Shown here one piece after another: positions 12,001-23,806 of a stretch of DNA of 64,000 nt (positions are counted from its first letter, which is position 1; each line of letters begins with the position of its first letter). The notes beneath the pieces are model-generated. The model did no database searches. It was given only the letters and a program-made list of their open reading frames with translations, and was not told the origin of the DNA. Location: contig CM075103.1 in the NCBI GenBank assembly GCA_037576195.1, positions 32,448,723 through 32,512,722 on the forward strand. The letters are read 5' to 3'. A program made the position numbers and the translations under genes. This stretch comes from Phytoseiulus persimilis. Lineage: Eukaryota; Arthropoda; Arachnida; Mesostigmata; Phytoseiidae.

Positions 12001-13849
12001 GACCGCTTAAACAGAGTCCGAACAGATACCAGCAATGAGCCACTGGAACGTCACGGTTTTCTATCCATCGCTTTCGGATTCGCCGCAGCGTTGCGTCGAA
12101 ATCAGAACGTTCAAATGACTTCTCAGGGCCTTTCGGCAAATTTTCGTTCGGCGAATTTTCTTACATTCTATGATTGTTGAATCGACAGCTCGGCGAAGCA
12201 TGATGGAACGAAAGGCATTGTTCGAAGAATAGATCGTCCCGAGAGTGCCAAGCGGGAAATCCATCCCAGAATATCGAGTATTCGGTGCGTCAGAGAATTC
12301 AAGCCTGCCGGTGAGAGAGGCTTCTGTATGCTGAAACATGGTGCGCTGAACTGATTCATTGCTAATGACTGAAACAGGAGAAAGCGGTCACGACGACGAG
12401 CATTCACCGCCCTCCTCAAGGTGACGGGACCGGTGATGACACGAGCGGAAGCCTTGTCGCCTTGCCTGAAAAAGTTGCGATCAAACGACGGAACCTCCCA
12501 CTAGCGTACCGTGCAGGTGGGCGGTCCGCCGTGTGTTAGATAATCCGTCTGATCACTCACGAAATGAGCGTTCGGAATGACGTCCTCGCAGTCGAATAAC
12601 TTCAATCGTCTCCTGATAAGTCTAGACGAGGGAGCTCGAGAGCCATACTCTCTTCCATGCAAACCTGTGGTCCCAGAACAGCGAGCGCGTGCGCGCACCG
12701 AATCACGATCTTCCGTACACAACATTGAAGAAGTCATCTTGAAAACCCTCACACCGCTTAACCCGCGAGAAAGTTTCTCCATAGCCCCGCTAGTAGTTCC
12801 GTCATAACGCAACTGGGTTGAATAGTTAACCTGGTCGTTTCGGGGAGCCACAGAAACTCGAAGCAACGGATGCCATAACAAGCTCTCGTGGTTTCGTACA
12901 TAGAGTTTAGAGCGTCGAAGCTTCCGCAATCAAATTCCTCATTCAATTTCTGGCGCGATTCCCAGAGAAGTTATCGTAAATCTCCTGCGGATATGATCGC
13001 ATCAGCCGACGTTTTTTCCACGATCTCTCAATATTGTAGTCGTCTCATGAGTACAAGAGAGTAATCAGATTCCGAGGTCTCCCTTGCGTATTGAGGCTTC
13101 ATCACATCCTTAACCTCACCCAACCTTACATCACCTTAACCTTACCCAGCAACGTCTTCTACCCAGATCGCGCTGATTCTCAACGGTTTCAAGGGAGTCT
13201 GATGCGCTGGGGCTGAGTCGCATCGGTGAGATCCGTCGCATTCGTGGTGCGAGGTTTCAGACCCGGTTCGTATCATCGAGCAGCCGTCCGAAATCGCCCA
13301 CTGCGTCCATCAAGACCTGCTCCGGGAGGCAAGGCTGTCTTTTATGAAGGCAAATGGAAAGCGCTTCGCAGCTTACTGTTGCACGGCGGCACTCTTTATG
13401 GCTCGCGGCACCGCCACGGTTGACTGCCATAGAACCCTGTTCCTGAAGCTCGTGATCGCCTCAAGAAGAAACATACGTCATTTGAGATGGGATATATTAG
13501 ACCGAGTCGTCGACCATGTTACAGTTTCAACACATCTCCGTCGCGATATCCGAGCCCTCGAGAGAAGACTGCTTGGGAGCCTTCGCCGCTGCGCTGTCCG
13601 CTCGCCAGCCCGTGGAGCTTCCTCCACCTGTTCTTACGAGCCGCAGCTCCATTCTCGATTTCTCCTGCTCTTAAGTAGTCTCCCCTACCCTGTTGAAAAC
13701 ATCCAAAGTAGTTGTCCTCGTCGGCACAGCTTCCCTGCCGGTTCCCTCCGCGGCGACTTCTTTCAACCCACGTCCGATCATTTTTCTAGAATCTCCAAGT
13801 TTTTTTCTTCACCAACATTTTCAGGAACTTTGGAATCTGTGATACGCAG
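9039..13849. other. No supported gene; scattered open frames only
   Basis: Apart from the repeat copy at 11133-11274, I find no recognisable protein. A degenerate run of CCTTA/CCAACCTTA words lies near 13103-13147 and resembles the reverse complement of the TTAGG-type run at 17.66 kb. Open frames at 9495-10575 and 11590-12429 overlap on both strands and have no consistent splice partners by eye. Confidence 0.35.
11133..11274 (+). repeat. Dispersed ~142-bp repeat, copy 2
   Basis: Second copy of the repeat at 8897-9038, same orientation, about 2.2 kb downstream, with the same start and end points and unrelated flanks. A stretch around GGTGCTGCACG...GAGGTCTGCCGGAAGCGGAT is the best-conserved part. 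Confidence 0.6.
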
Positions 13850-14025
13850 CAACATCGCGAAACAGTGTCAGGGAGCACTTGCGGGCATTGTGTGTCGGAA
13901 ATGAGCTATTCCAGCTCGATCGTGAATGTCTAGAAGAGACACTGAACATGGACGACCCGATGCACGCCGACCTGGCCTCAACTCGGGATCCTGTCGCGGA
14001 AGCTGTTTTTCAGTCGAGCAACCCT
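13850..14025 (+). CDS. Candidate internal coding exon, protein unrecognised
   Basis: An open frame with protein-like composition (it includes NELFQLDRECLEETLNMDD) ends in phase 0 at a consensus donor, CCT|GTAAGT. The start is uncertain. A strong acceptor (ACATTTTCAG) ends at 13824, but a TGA at 13840 closes this frame from there, so a weaker acceptor ending at 13849 would be needed. I do not recognise the product. It may belong with open stretches at 14.1-14.5 kb on the same strand. Confidence 0.35.
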
Positions 14026-17000
14026 GTAAGTGTCCAGGTGGCGGGGAACGTGTGCGTATATGTTCACACCACAGTTTGCAGCTAACGAAGCAAATAATTC
14101 GCTTCACTGCTTCCCCTGTCGCCAATCGCTACGACTGACGAAAGGCTTTGATGAGAGCCGAATGCACGAACATGAGGAGGGAGCTCTTCCCTCCGTTCAC
14201 ACGGCCAATTCGGCTTCCACGCGACGGCTCGAACTCCTCCGACAGCTTCTCAGGGGTGGTTGCAATTCGTTCGTCCGTTTCGTTACGGTCGACGATTGCC
14301 TCTAAAAGTGGCCTCGGCGGATGGGAAACGCTGAGAGAGTCAACGAATCTGGTATCGTACATTCAAAGTAGGCACGATGGGGACGCTGACGTGTCCGAAG
14401 AAAGTTTGATGTTCATGATCGGAGCCATTCTTTCGACGAGCTTCCGGCCCCATGCAACTATAGTCAAAGTTTCAGCTCGGAGAAGCATCCGGGAGACTCA
14501 TGAACCACTAGGGCTCTGATATTAATGAGTTTCTGATCCCTGGAATATCCATCGTTTCGTCCCCTCTCAACAAACTTGCACTTTTCAAAGTTCCCGCGCG
14601 GATCGTGAGCTCGAAGAGGAGCAGCAGCTGCGCTTCGAAACGGGAACTAACGGTTGACCACGTTCCAATCACCGCTCCCAGTGTGAACGTTTGCGGCGAA
14701 GTCGACAACTGTCGTCTTGGAGTTCAACTCCGTCCGCTAACGGCCGCCGAAGCCGCCCAGAGGGCAAGCTCACCGTTGGAGTTCTTTCCTGAGGTCCTGG
14801 CCAGCTCATGAGCGGAGGAACTAAGGCACAGAAAAACTTCTTTGTTTTGTGAAACGAGTCCAACGGCGAGTGTCCGCGCTTGGGAACGCGTTTGCGCTGA
14901 TTGCTCGGGGGAATCTCTCGATTCGTTTGCGCGCGAGTCCCTTGATAGAGCTGCTCTGCGCTCGGGGAGAAGAACGTGCACTTCCCGAAAATCCAATCTG
15001 CTTCCGGAGCGTGGGAAACGAGCACAGGCGGACCCCAAACCTGACCTTGTCCAGTGGAGCCTCGGACATGACCGTCGCCGCGCGTTCTCTCCGAAACCTC
15101 AATCGGCACGGGAGTGGATTCCGGCCCCCAGCTGACCGCTCTCGCTGCGCCCTCTCTGTCAGCGCGTGGCACGGGATTCGCACGGCGGTTTGAGCCCTCT
15201 CGGATATGTTCGGGCCGGAGCGTGATCCTCACAGGCGAACACGGGCCCCTCTCCTTCACGACGCCTTCAGAAACTTGACGGGGCCCCCAAACGCCTCGCA
15301 TCATTAGTGTCGGATTCAGACGACTCAACACGCCCGGGGTGCGCTCTGCATGCTCTCCCCAATCGATCCAGGTCACAATGCGGGGATGTTGCAGCACGCT
15401 TGCAGCGAGCGTTAGGAACTGCTTGATGAAAAATTCATCGAAAGAGCTGCTGCGGGAGGAGTCCTTTTTTCAGGGCCCTCGACGGATCAACAGATCCACG
15501 GCAGGAGGGGAACGCTTGAGTGCTCGGATTCCGGGCGAAGCGACGTGGGCCCGTCTCACATCAAGATTCACCGCGCTGCCGTTCCGAGGAGACTCGTGCG
15601 ATATCCTGATGGAAGCCTCTCGAAGGAAAGAAAGACGACGGAGGCTGCGGATTTTCTCTCCTTCCGCTCGTCGAATCCACCTGTGACGCAACAGATTCGG
15701 GAGGGCTGATGTGCGTCCGTTGATCGCCTTGTTCCGAAACTTCTCGAAGAACTCAGAGGAATCCAACTCAATGAGGACTCGGGCGAGTTCTCTGAGCGCT
15801 ACGACTCCGCTCGCGGGTGGTTTTGCGAGGTGTTCGCTCCTCTGTCCTTGGAGATCACTAATTAGAAAGACGGGGCTGCCACGTTTCAATTCTTCCCCTC
15901 TGAAACATCGCAGATTCCCCCGAGTGCGCTCCGTTCCTCGGAGCTCCGATGTCGCGGCTCATGGAGGACCTGACGTTCGGGGCGTCGGAGGGAGGGGATA
16001 ACCGAGAAGTTCCGATATCAGAGTGGAATCATAAAACGAAGCGAGAATTTCGCTCCAGTGGTTCGGTGCAAGACGACGGCTTTTCGGACTCAGTCGGTTG
16101 GAACATTTTGCTGGTACAGTGAACTCCGTTTTCAGTCGGAGCCGCTGCGGAATGGACGCGCCCCGAACCCTATTCAGAATCAGAGTTCAATTTCGCTCAC
16201 TCAAAGGAGAGCCCAGTGGGTCCCGAAACCGGCCGAACTGCGGCACGTATGCGAAGTCGTGTCCGAGAGGATTGGCTTTCCATCTCGCGAACTTCGCCTA
16301 ATCGGGCCTGGATGCAGTTTTCCCGCAGGAGAAGATTCGACATCAGCAGAATTGAGACGTCTCTCGGGCACTGATGGGCCTCGAGCGCTGCTACGCCGAG
16401 CAGCGCGCAGGGCTCGTCGGGAGGCGGCTTTCCAGGAGGACAGGAGAGGAATGAAAGAGAGCAGAGGAGTGGGTACGCATACAGGTCGACAGGTTGAGAA
16501 CCGATTTCCGAGCAGATCACAACCCACATCGGAGATGAATTCCGAGTATCGGAGGCGTAGAAAACATTCCGGAGTCGCGAAAATGGGGAAATCTCCCTCG
16601 AGGTGGATGAGGGGTATAGAATAGAAATGGAGAGAATACCCTTCCTGAGCGAAAGCGTACTTCGCTAGATAACTTCTCTCTGACCTCAGATACGAGTGCG
16701 AGCGAAACCGAATGGTACGACGTCGTGTTCTCGATGAGTGACTCATCCCCTCGTGGAACTCTGAAATTATCGAGAGCCGTCCTCAGGCTGTTAAAACTAG
16801 ATTTTTTCCCCCTAGAGTATCGAGTTTTGGCTCAGTCTCAAGCATTCTCTGCTCGAGTTCAGCCAAGCTTTGTCCAATTAGAGTCTTACACATCACTGCT
16901 CTGGGAAACTTTATCACTCGTCTAACGAGCAAGTGTGTACAAACCTGAGGGCGTCTCGCGAAGAGCTCCTTCGAGACAGAGTTCTCGCTCTGCGAAGGTT

Positions 17001-17490
17001 CTGACAGCGCGTCCGGTCCTCCAATTCGGACCGGGTGAGCGCTGGAAACCAAGCAAACGATGAGCCGTTGCGTATTGGTGACTGCTCTACGAGCCTCAAG
17101 AACCCCGGCGCGAGTTGACATAGGCAGGCACTGGATTTTTTCTATACGGCGATACCTTACGGCGCCGGAAGAATGTCCGGTCGCTCTGATGGAAGATTGA
17201 CATCTTCGAGGGCCAGGCCCTGCGTTTCTCAGAGAGATTCCGCACGATCCCTGAACTAGGACTGCGGCCGATTACGGAAAAATCAGGTGAAAACCGGAAG
17301 AGAGAAGCATCTCCGCGCTCCGATGCGCTGGACGAGAGAGAATGTGAAGAATGCCATGGATACAGTCCCTCCTCTCGGCCGCGTCGGAACCCAACAGGGG
17401 CTGGCCTAACGATAGAACAAGCAGAACGTCGACAACTAGTGATTTGATGTTCAGAGAAAATTCCAGTTCGGCATCCCGCCAGGCGTCCTA
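14026..17490. other. ORF-rich, strand-ambiguous stretch
   Basis: This GC-rich block has long open frames on both strands, among them 14669-15397 (-, 242 codons), 15470-15889 (-), 16058-16624 (+) and 16201-16746 (-). On the + strand another frame near 15540-15865 reads as protein-like (it includes RLVPKLLEELRGIQLN) apart from one TGA near 15709. Coding content seems likely somewhere here, but I cannot fix strand, exons or product. Confidence 0.3.
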
Positions 17491-17897
17491 TCCCAGTTAC
17501 CCGACTCCAAATCACCCTCTCTCACCGCCAAATCCTCACGCTCTAGAGTCTAGGTCTAGAGTCACGACGGATCCCTAGGAGAAGCATAGGAACTGACTGG
17601 AAGAGATATCCAAAGAGATTATTCAAAGTCGTGTTCGTGCAGTGAAGTACAGTGCTGGGTTGGGTTAGGTTAGGTTAGGCTCTTTGTGAAGGACGTCTCC
17701 ACGGAGACCAACTAGAAATATCGTGAACTTCAATCGAGATAGAAGACTGGAACTCTTGGGTGACGTCATCCTCGAGGGAGAGGCAGTATTGGCTGACTTG
17801 AACTTCCGGAGTTCTGTCGGCGCGCGAATCGGACATGGAGTTCAGCGCATGAGGATTTAGCGGTGAGAGAGGGTAATTTGGATTCGGGTAACTGGGA
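17491..17897. mobile_element. Foldback/MITE-like element with 47-bp inverted ends
   Basis: The left end 17491-17537 and the reverse complement of the right end 17851-17897 match at 44 of 47 positions, enclosing about 310 bp with no coding potential I can see. Parts of the element recur at 54.08-54.65 kb, showing that it is a repeat family. The interior holds a TTAGG-type run. It looks like a non-autonomous element that would depend on a transposase in trans; the superfamily is not assigned and no target-site duplication is clear. Confidence 0.6.
17657..17679 (+). repeat. Interstitial TTAGG-type run
   Basis: A short run of GGTTAGG words lies inside the foldback element. TTAGG is the telomeric repeat of many arthropods, but with only three to four units this is more likely an interstitial or intron-type simple repeat than a telomere. 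Confidence 0.5.
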
Positions 17898-20800
17898 TTC
17901 GGGTAACTGGTACCCGACCCCGCCAGGTTATCTCTCGTACGGCGTTACCGAGGGGCGAAGTTTTCGAGGCCCGCGTTGCGTTCCCTGACGTCAACAGCTT
18001 GGCTGAGAATGCGGAGAAGCCGCTTTTCAGGTTTCCGCGAGGATCGTTTTCCAAATGAGTCCGGAACCAGCTTATCAAAGCCCTCGATCGTGCTTCCCTC
18101 GACTCCAAAGACTCAAGTTCTAAGAGCGGAAGACGGATCCGCAGCCCCTGAATCCAGAGTGAAGCTCTCTGTTCTGCTCTGGGGTTTCCCCCTGTATTAG
18201 CTCCGTCCCATGTCGCCGATTTCGGATGCGTTTCGTTGCATTTTTACGGGATTAACAGTGCATTTTCCCCCTCTAAGGCACCCCGCACCCTCTAAGGCCT
18301 GGATACGCAATTAATATCGATGAGAATGGATTCTCACATTCGTGTGTGCAAATAACTCGTCGCCATTGGTGATTCGCTGATTCGGGTCCTCAGGGACGAC
18401 AATGATTCCGAGAATCGGACCGAAGATCGAGTCCTGCGGTTACGAACGCACTGTCAACTGCTGCGTCTTACATCCGTTGAGGGGCTCGAGCTCCTGCAAG
18501 AACTCGTGCCCGTCGCCTACGCGTCCCTTCTGAGACGCTTCTGCTCGCCTTGACGCCTTTGCGGCTGACGCTTCGGGATGACTCCTCCCAACCGGAAACG
18601 AGCGCAGATTCCTCCGGTGATCAATCAACGGACTCCTCCCATCGGGGCATGAGAGGTGTCGGTACTGCGCCGCGACTGCTCACTGACCACGTCAGAGATA
18701 TGATTGATCGAATGAAAATAACTCGAGGCTCTGATCCGCGGGAAACCGAGAACTCTCGAACGGTTGAGATTCGTACACCTAAAAATACGGAGGCCCTAGC
18801 AACGGGAATGGAAAGCAACTATTTTGCAGTGACGCAGCCGGAGGAGCTCCCACGTGACCTTTCTAGGGAACCACAGGACTGATCTTGCAAGAACAAGCGT
18901 CGACAAACTGAGCTCGGACAAGGCATTCCAGAACTAGGCTCACTCGTGCTGCCACGTTCCTGACACTCGCGGATGAAGCTCATACTGACGTGGTACCGTG
19001 TTTCACAGAGATATTGGCACATCCGGAACATGGGCCCCGCTTTCTCGGTCAGCGGGAGGATTGTACGTGGAACACTGCCTGATGCACGGACATCTCTATG
19101 GAAACGATCTGACTCGAACGTTCCTCCGATCCCGAACGTACGAGGGGGAGCTTGCAGCTGAATAAAAATGACGGAAGCGAGTTGGTATTCCGGAACGTCG
19201 TGGGAACGAAATGTCGTGTTCGATTCTTTGGGTTTCGGTGACAAGATGAGTCCCGAACGAAGAGTTATTCGGGGCCGATGTTCTCGGTCGTCCAAAGGAG
19301 GGGCTCCGAGGATCTCCATAACTTCGAAAAGCTGCGGGAGCGCCCGAAACTCTTGTGTTCTTGCGACTTGACGGGAGTGAGACCCGTTTCTCGTCATCAT
19401 CTCGAACGGTGAGGAAGCCAAAGCCGAACGCGTTTCTGGTGTCCACGTTCTCCGTGCTGAGGTAGCTTCCAAGAGGAGATGAAAAGATGGGTCGAGGTGC
19501 CGCTGCATCTGGTTTCGCCGGGCGGAGAGAGAGAGGTGTCCTCAGGAGATCGAGTCACGATTCAAAAGAGGACGTATCCGAAATTCAGGGATGTGTGACG
19601 GTTTGCTTGAGAGAACGATCTCGCTATTTCAGGATGAATGCACGGTAATATTAGGAGAGTTTTCCTCGGTGGAAATCAGGCCCGAATAAGAAACATGGAA
19701 GCTCTACTCTCCGGGATCAGTCCGGATGCACTCTCTGGGCGTTATGGGACAGGGCCCTATTTTCGAGCGAACACATTATCAAGGAACTGCTCAGGGGCAC
19801 TGACTCTTCCTGAGAGAGGACATACGCCCGGGGATAACTCACCGCTTCTGTCTCCTCTCGACACGGTGAGCTTTCAGTGGATTCAGGAGCTGATTCCGTC
19901 TTCCATCCTCAATGCCAACCGAGTCCACTCTTCCGAAGACCCCATCTTATGGTCCACGTGCGTGGAGTCTTATTGGTTCTCAAAAGGTGCGACCGTGTGA
20001 GGCGCCCTCGAACCCCCGGGTTCTCCCGTAAATCCTCCCTTTTACTCCACCGTATGTCATCCTTATACCCTCTCGTTCTCCCGAACGAAGCTTCGCACGA
20101 GACGTCACTGTTCCCCACTTTTGTCCGCCCGCTTTTCGTTTGAGCAGCTTTTGCCCAACCTTCCTCGGCCCTCCTTCCCTCCAGTTCCGGCGCAGATCTT
20201 TGGTATTTTTCTGCGGCTTGCCTCTTTCACAAGCGGTCACCGAGGGAGCAGGGGCGCAAGGGAGATGCAAAGACCGCCGGAGAGGACTTGGATGTTCCTC
20301 GGAGAAACTCGGGCGGCTGAAGACGCGAATAGCGACTTCCGGTGGAGCACAACCGTCCACAGGCATGGAACGAGCGTTTTATCTTGCCGCGGGACGAACG
20401 ATTCCGGGGTGAGATCGGAATCGTGGTGTGATAGAATTTCTGAAATGATTCCTCGAAAATTTCCGTTGGCCTCATTGAGGGTTTCGCTCCTGAGCGGATG
20501 AAGCCTCAGTACTCCAGTGCTCGCTGAGGTTGTGAGAACTCTCGATGCGCGTCAGCGAGGAGAGTCCGGAAAGATCTTCAGACGTAACCACTGATGAGGT
20601 TCAGCATCCGGAGCTTCTGGTTTGGCATAACGAGTTGACGCGCATCAACCGATCAGCGTGTCGAGGGGTGAAGGTTCATCTGCGTGTCGTAGAGTCCTGA
20701 AACATAACTGAGCTCGACTATTGCTGACAGTCCTGTGATTTCTGTGCAGTAATTTGGCTGCCAGCTCGTTACCCCAGGGAGTGATTCTCATTGGAGTGCG

Positions 20801-23079
20801 CCTGGCTCGTCGTGAGTTGGTCACTGAGGTGGAAACCGCAGAAGCTTCGTCTGTTCTTGACTGTGACGAGCAGAATCCAAAGTCGTAGGTGCTGTGGCCC
20901 ACCGGGACTCGAGGCGCATGCTTCGACTCTTCGTGCAAGCAGGAATTTCGGACCGCGGCAATGCTTGTCAAATTTTTCTATCAGTTCAATGGAATTGACC
21001 GAGAGCCTTATGTCCTTGTCTTCCATTTACAGAGTGACCGCCATTCCCTCGAAGCGATTTCGTGAAGGTTGAGGCTAACTTTGACGTAACAAAGCTCGCC
21101 CGCTCGTTTCCACTAGGGTCTAATGAAGTTCAATGAAAAAATAATTCGGTTTCGGTTCCCTATAATCGAGCATTGTCCGTGCTGCAAGTGTTTTAGGTAC
21201 CAGTATCTCTACGAAGAGGAAGGCCCCACATCGAGGCGGAAGGTCACCTCAGCTGATCTGGGGGGAAATTATTCGAAATAAAGTCACCTTAAAGCTATTC
21301 TATTCGCCCCCGAATCGCTCAGTTGAATTAGACTCGTGAACGTTTTGAACCCGAATTCGAAAACCCGGCCCGGGTCCCCGGAATGGGCTTCGCTTGGCTT
21401 CAGCACCGGATGCCGTTTCCCCGGATCGATGAAATATTTCATGATCTTGGGGAGGAAACTGCCGCAGTTTCCTTGCTGGAGGCACAGTGCGCACCGGAAT
21501 GGGTCACGGCTCTACGGAAAACACGAAACGGGGGGAATGCCCCCAAGGTCCAATTTCCCCGGAGGCCGTTGGACGTGGAATGAGCTCCGCTCTTATCCTC
21601 TACTGTGTGGAGTGCGACCTCACCTTGAAGAGCCATCGTTTTTGGGTTCCGTCTCACCCCCGAATTTCCCCTCTTTCTCTCCTCTCACTAATCCTCTCAC
21701 GAAAAGTGGGAGCGTACTGTTCAACGTCAGGAGTTCCCTGACGTTAGTGAAAGTGCCGCTCAATCACTGCTTTCAGGAGATTATGCAGCAAAGCAGCACT
21801 GAAGGCGGTGGGCAGGTGTTGCGACTCGCGGCAAATCGTGCGACCATTCTCGTAATAGGTTTCTGGAAAGGTTTCACGCCCCACTGGTTTGGGTAGTGCC
21901 AGCCACACCCGGATATCCAATAGCACCCGCTGCTCTCCGTCGAAAAGAGACGCTCGGACGCGTTTCGTCTTCCCGGCTGACTGTCAACTTTGTTGGGACT
22001 CTTGAATCGGCACCTAGCGCACCGAGCTTGCGATGTCGATAGAACCATCGGGGGCGAAGAAAGTTTGCTCTGTCTACTCGCTCGCGCAATGTGATATCGA
22101 AAGTGAGAGAAAGGGCGTGACGTCCATCCGCCTGAGCCCACGAGTGGAGGGAAACAGGCCCTGCGCATCGGATCCGGGAACGAATTCGGGGATCTGGAGT
22201 GGACATTCTCAATCAATCAGAACATGTGCGAAACCAGGCCGGTCTTCATCTCTGACTGAGGTGGCTCCTTGATCAGCTCGGAATTGGTCATAGTTTCTCG
22301 ATACGTTCGAGATCGGCCCACGCATCCAGATCGGCAAAACTTACCTTGATTATGCGAGTGTTGAACTTACGCTCTCATTCGATCGAGTGCGTACCAAGTG
22401 AATTTCCGTGGTTAAGCGGAACCGTAACGACAGAGCACATCTTCGTTGTGGGGAGCAAAACTTGAAGGGGAGACGGAAAAAATGCGTACTGTCGTAATTC
22501 GGAAGCGAAGGATAGAATGCTCTGTCAAGGATAATTCGAAAGGTCTCTCCCGGTGGGCTAATGCGACTCAGAAGCCTGGGAGCCCCGGAAATCACGAGAG
22601 CACTCCGACGGAACGGGAAGTTCTCCGATTCATACATAGGAACCCATGACTCTCCTCGAGCGGTTAAGGGACGCACAGCTTCAGCTTGTCTTCAGAATCT
22701 CGGAAGAGCAGGATCCATAACTTTGTCTTCGGCTCCACTGCCTCAAGCCACGACGTTTATTCGGGAGATATTGGGTGATATCGAAACGCCACACAGTATG
22801 GCAAAGCCGGAGGCTCCCAGTTCCATCTTCGGGAACACAAGTTGAATGTATCAGAGCCGCCTTGCGATTCCAGGAGCTGAGAGGAGCACAAGATTGAATG
22901 TTTCCGCATCGGAGAATGCGGTCGCTGACCACCGCTCGGGATTCGAGTCCCGCCCGAGCGCGGGGCTTCTGAATTTTTCACTAGACCGGAGCTGAAAGCC
23001 GCCGCTCGAAGCCGAATGCTGAGGGCGTCGGCTCGGAAGGGAACAGGTTTGGTTACGCTATAAGGAATGAGTTTCTTGG
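17898..23079. other. No supported gene
   Basis: Long open frames occur (for example 18819-19508 on the - strand, 229 codons; 21336-21896 on +; 21773-22216 on -), but they overlap each other on opposite strands. None contains a recognised domain, signal peptide or convincing splice chain. Confidence 0.3.
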
Positions 23080-23595
23080 ATGCTTGAGAGGTTCTCAACG
23101 CTACGACGCCGATCCCGGTTCACCTTCAAAGGAGATGGAGACGGATATCGCGAACGGAACGGGGAGTTCAGTCAGACCGCGTCGGCTCCGGCCTTGTTGT
23201 CAGCCTCTGCAACTCGTGAGGAGGAAGCGAGAACTGGTGAATATTCCACGACCGACAGTCTCTCGGCTTCACCCACGCACTCGCTTCAGCAAGCTCGGAA
23301 CAGCCAGAAAAGGAGGAACACGAACCTTGTCTTCCGGCGGTCGCTCGCTGGTACCACCGGATTCGCTTCACTCAGACGAATGTTTCCTGTTTCCCGAGAA
23401 CGGCCCGTTCCGTCCTCCTTTCGGCACACAATTCAAAAGTCCCGCGCCTGGTCAGCCCCGACCGGAACGTTCGGGTTGCGCAGCCGGCCACGGGCGGTGT
23501 CGGACGCATTTGGACCGTCTCCTGAAGGGATGGATACCCCGTCTGTCGCGTCCGAACTCTCCGACTGGAGTTTCCCTCCGCGACTCAAACGATGA
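23080..23595 (+). CDS. Candidate terminal coding exon, Ser/Arg-rich, unrecognised
   Basis: A 171-codon open frame ending in TGA has a low-complexity, disordered-type composition rich in serine, arginine and proline (for example SQTASAPALLSASATREEEA). The alternative + frame over the same bases is also open for 212 codons, so the frame is not certain. On the - strand an ORF (23585-23806) ends in a hydrophobic tail just beyond this stop. No domain recognised. Confidence 0.28.
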   Translation: MLERFSTLRRRSRFTFKGDGDGYRERNGEFSQTASAPALLSASATREEEARTGEYSTTDSLSASPTHSLQQARNSQKRRNTNLVFRRSLAGTTGFASLRRMFPVSRERPVPSSFRHTIQKSRAWSAPTGTFGLRSRPRAVSDAFGPSPEGMDTPSVASELSDWSFPPRLKR

Positions 23596-23806
23596 CAGCG
23601 GTGATGACGAGAATAATAATGACTGCGGCGGTGACCACCGCAACGCGATCCAGCGGAAGATCGCGGACAGAGTCGGGGTGAGGTGTCTGTTTGAGCATCT
23701 CTTGAAAAGTTCTCGGCACTGATAGAGTAAACCTCATCAAGAAGCAGAACCTCCAGATGTTACCCTCATCCGGGATGTCGAAAAGCAAACACGACCACAT
23801 CAACAA
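23585..23806 (-). CDS. Candidate C-terminal exon with hydrophobic tail
   Basis: The frame ends in a strongly hydrophobic segment, VAVVTAAVIIILVITAVIV, immediately followed by the stop, which would suit a tail-anchored membrane protein. Upstream exons could lie at 23.85-24.7 kb on the same strand (open frames 23851-24057 and 24222-24413), but splice joins were not proven. It overlaps a + strand open frame tail to tail. The hydrophobic stretch could also come from chance GAT/GAC-rich sequence read in reverse. Confidence 0.28.
   Translation of the reverse strand: MLMWSCLLFDIPDEGNIWRFCFLMRFTLSVPRTFQEMLKQTPHPDSVRDLPLDRVAVVTAAVIIILVITAVIV

Noticed and set aside
14669-15397. Longest minus-strand ORF (242 codons)
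   Set aside because: No domain, no splice context, and the + strand is equally open over the same bases.
17657-17679. Telomere end
   Set aside because: Only three to four TTAGG units in the middle of the window, inside a repeat element.
22935-22970. tRNA-like T-arm (CGGGATTCGAGTCCCG)
   Set aside because: The T-loop closing pair is wrong, and no anticodon arm, D-arm or acceptor partner is found at the right distance.
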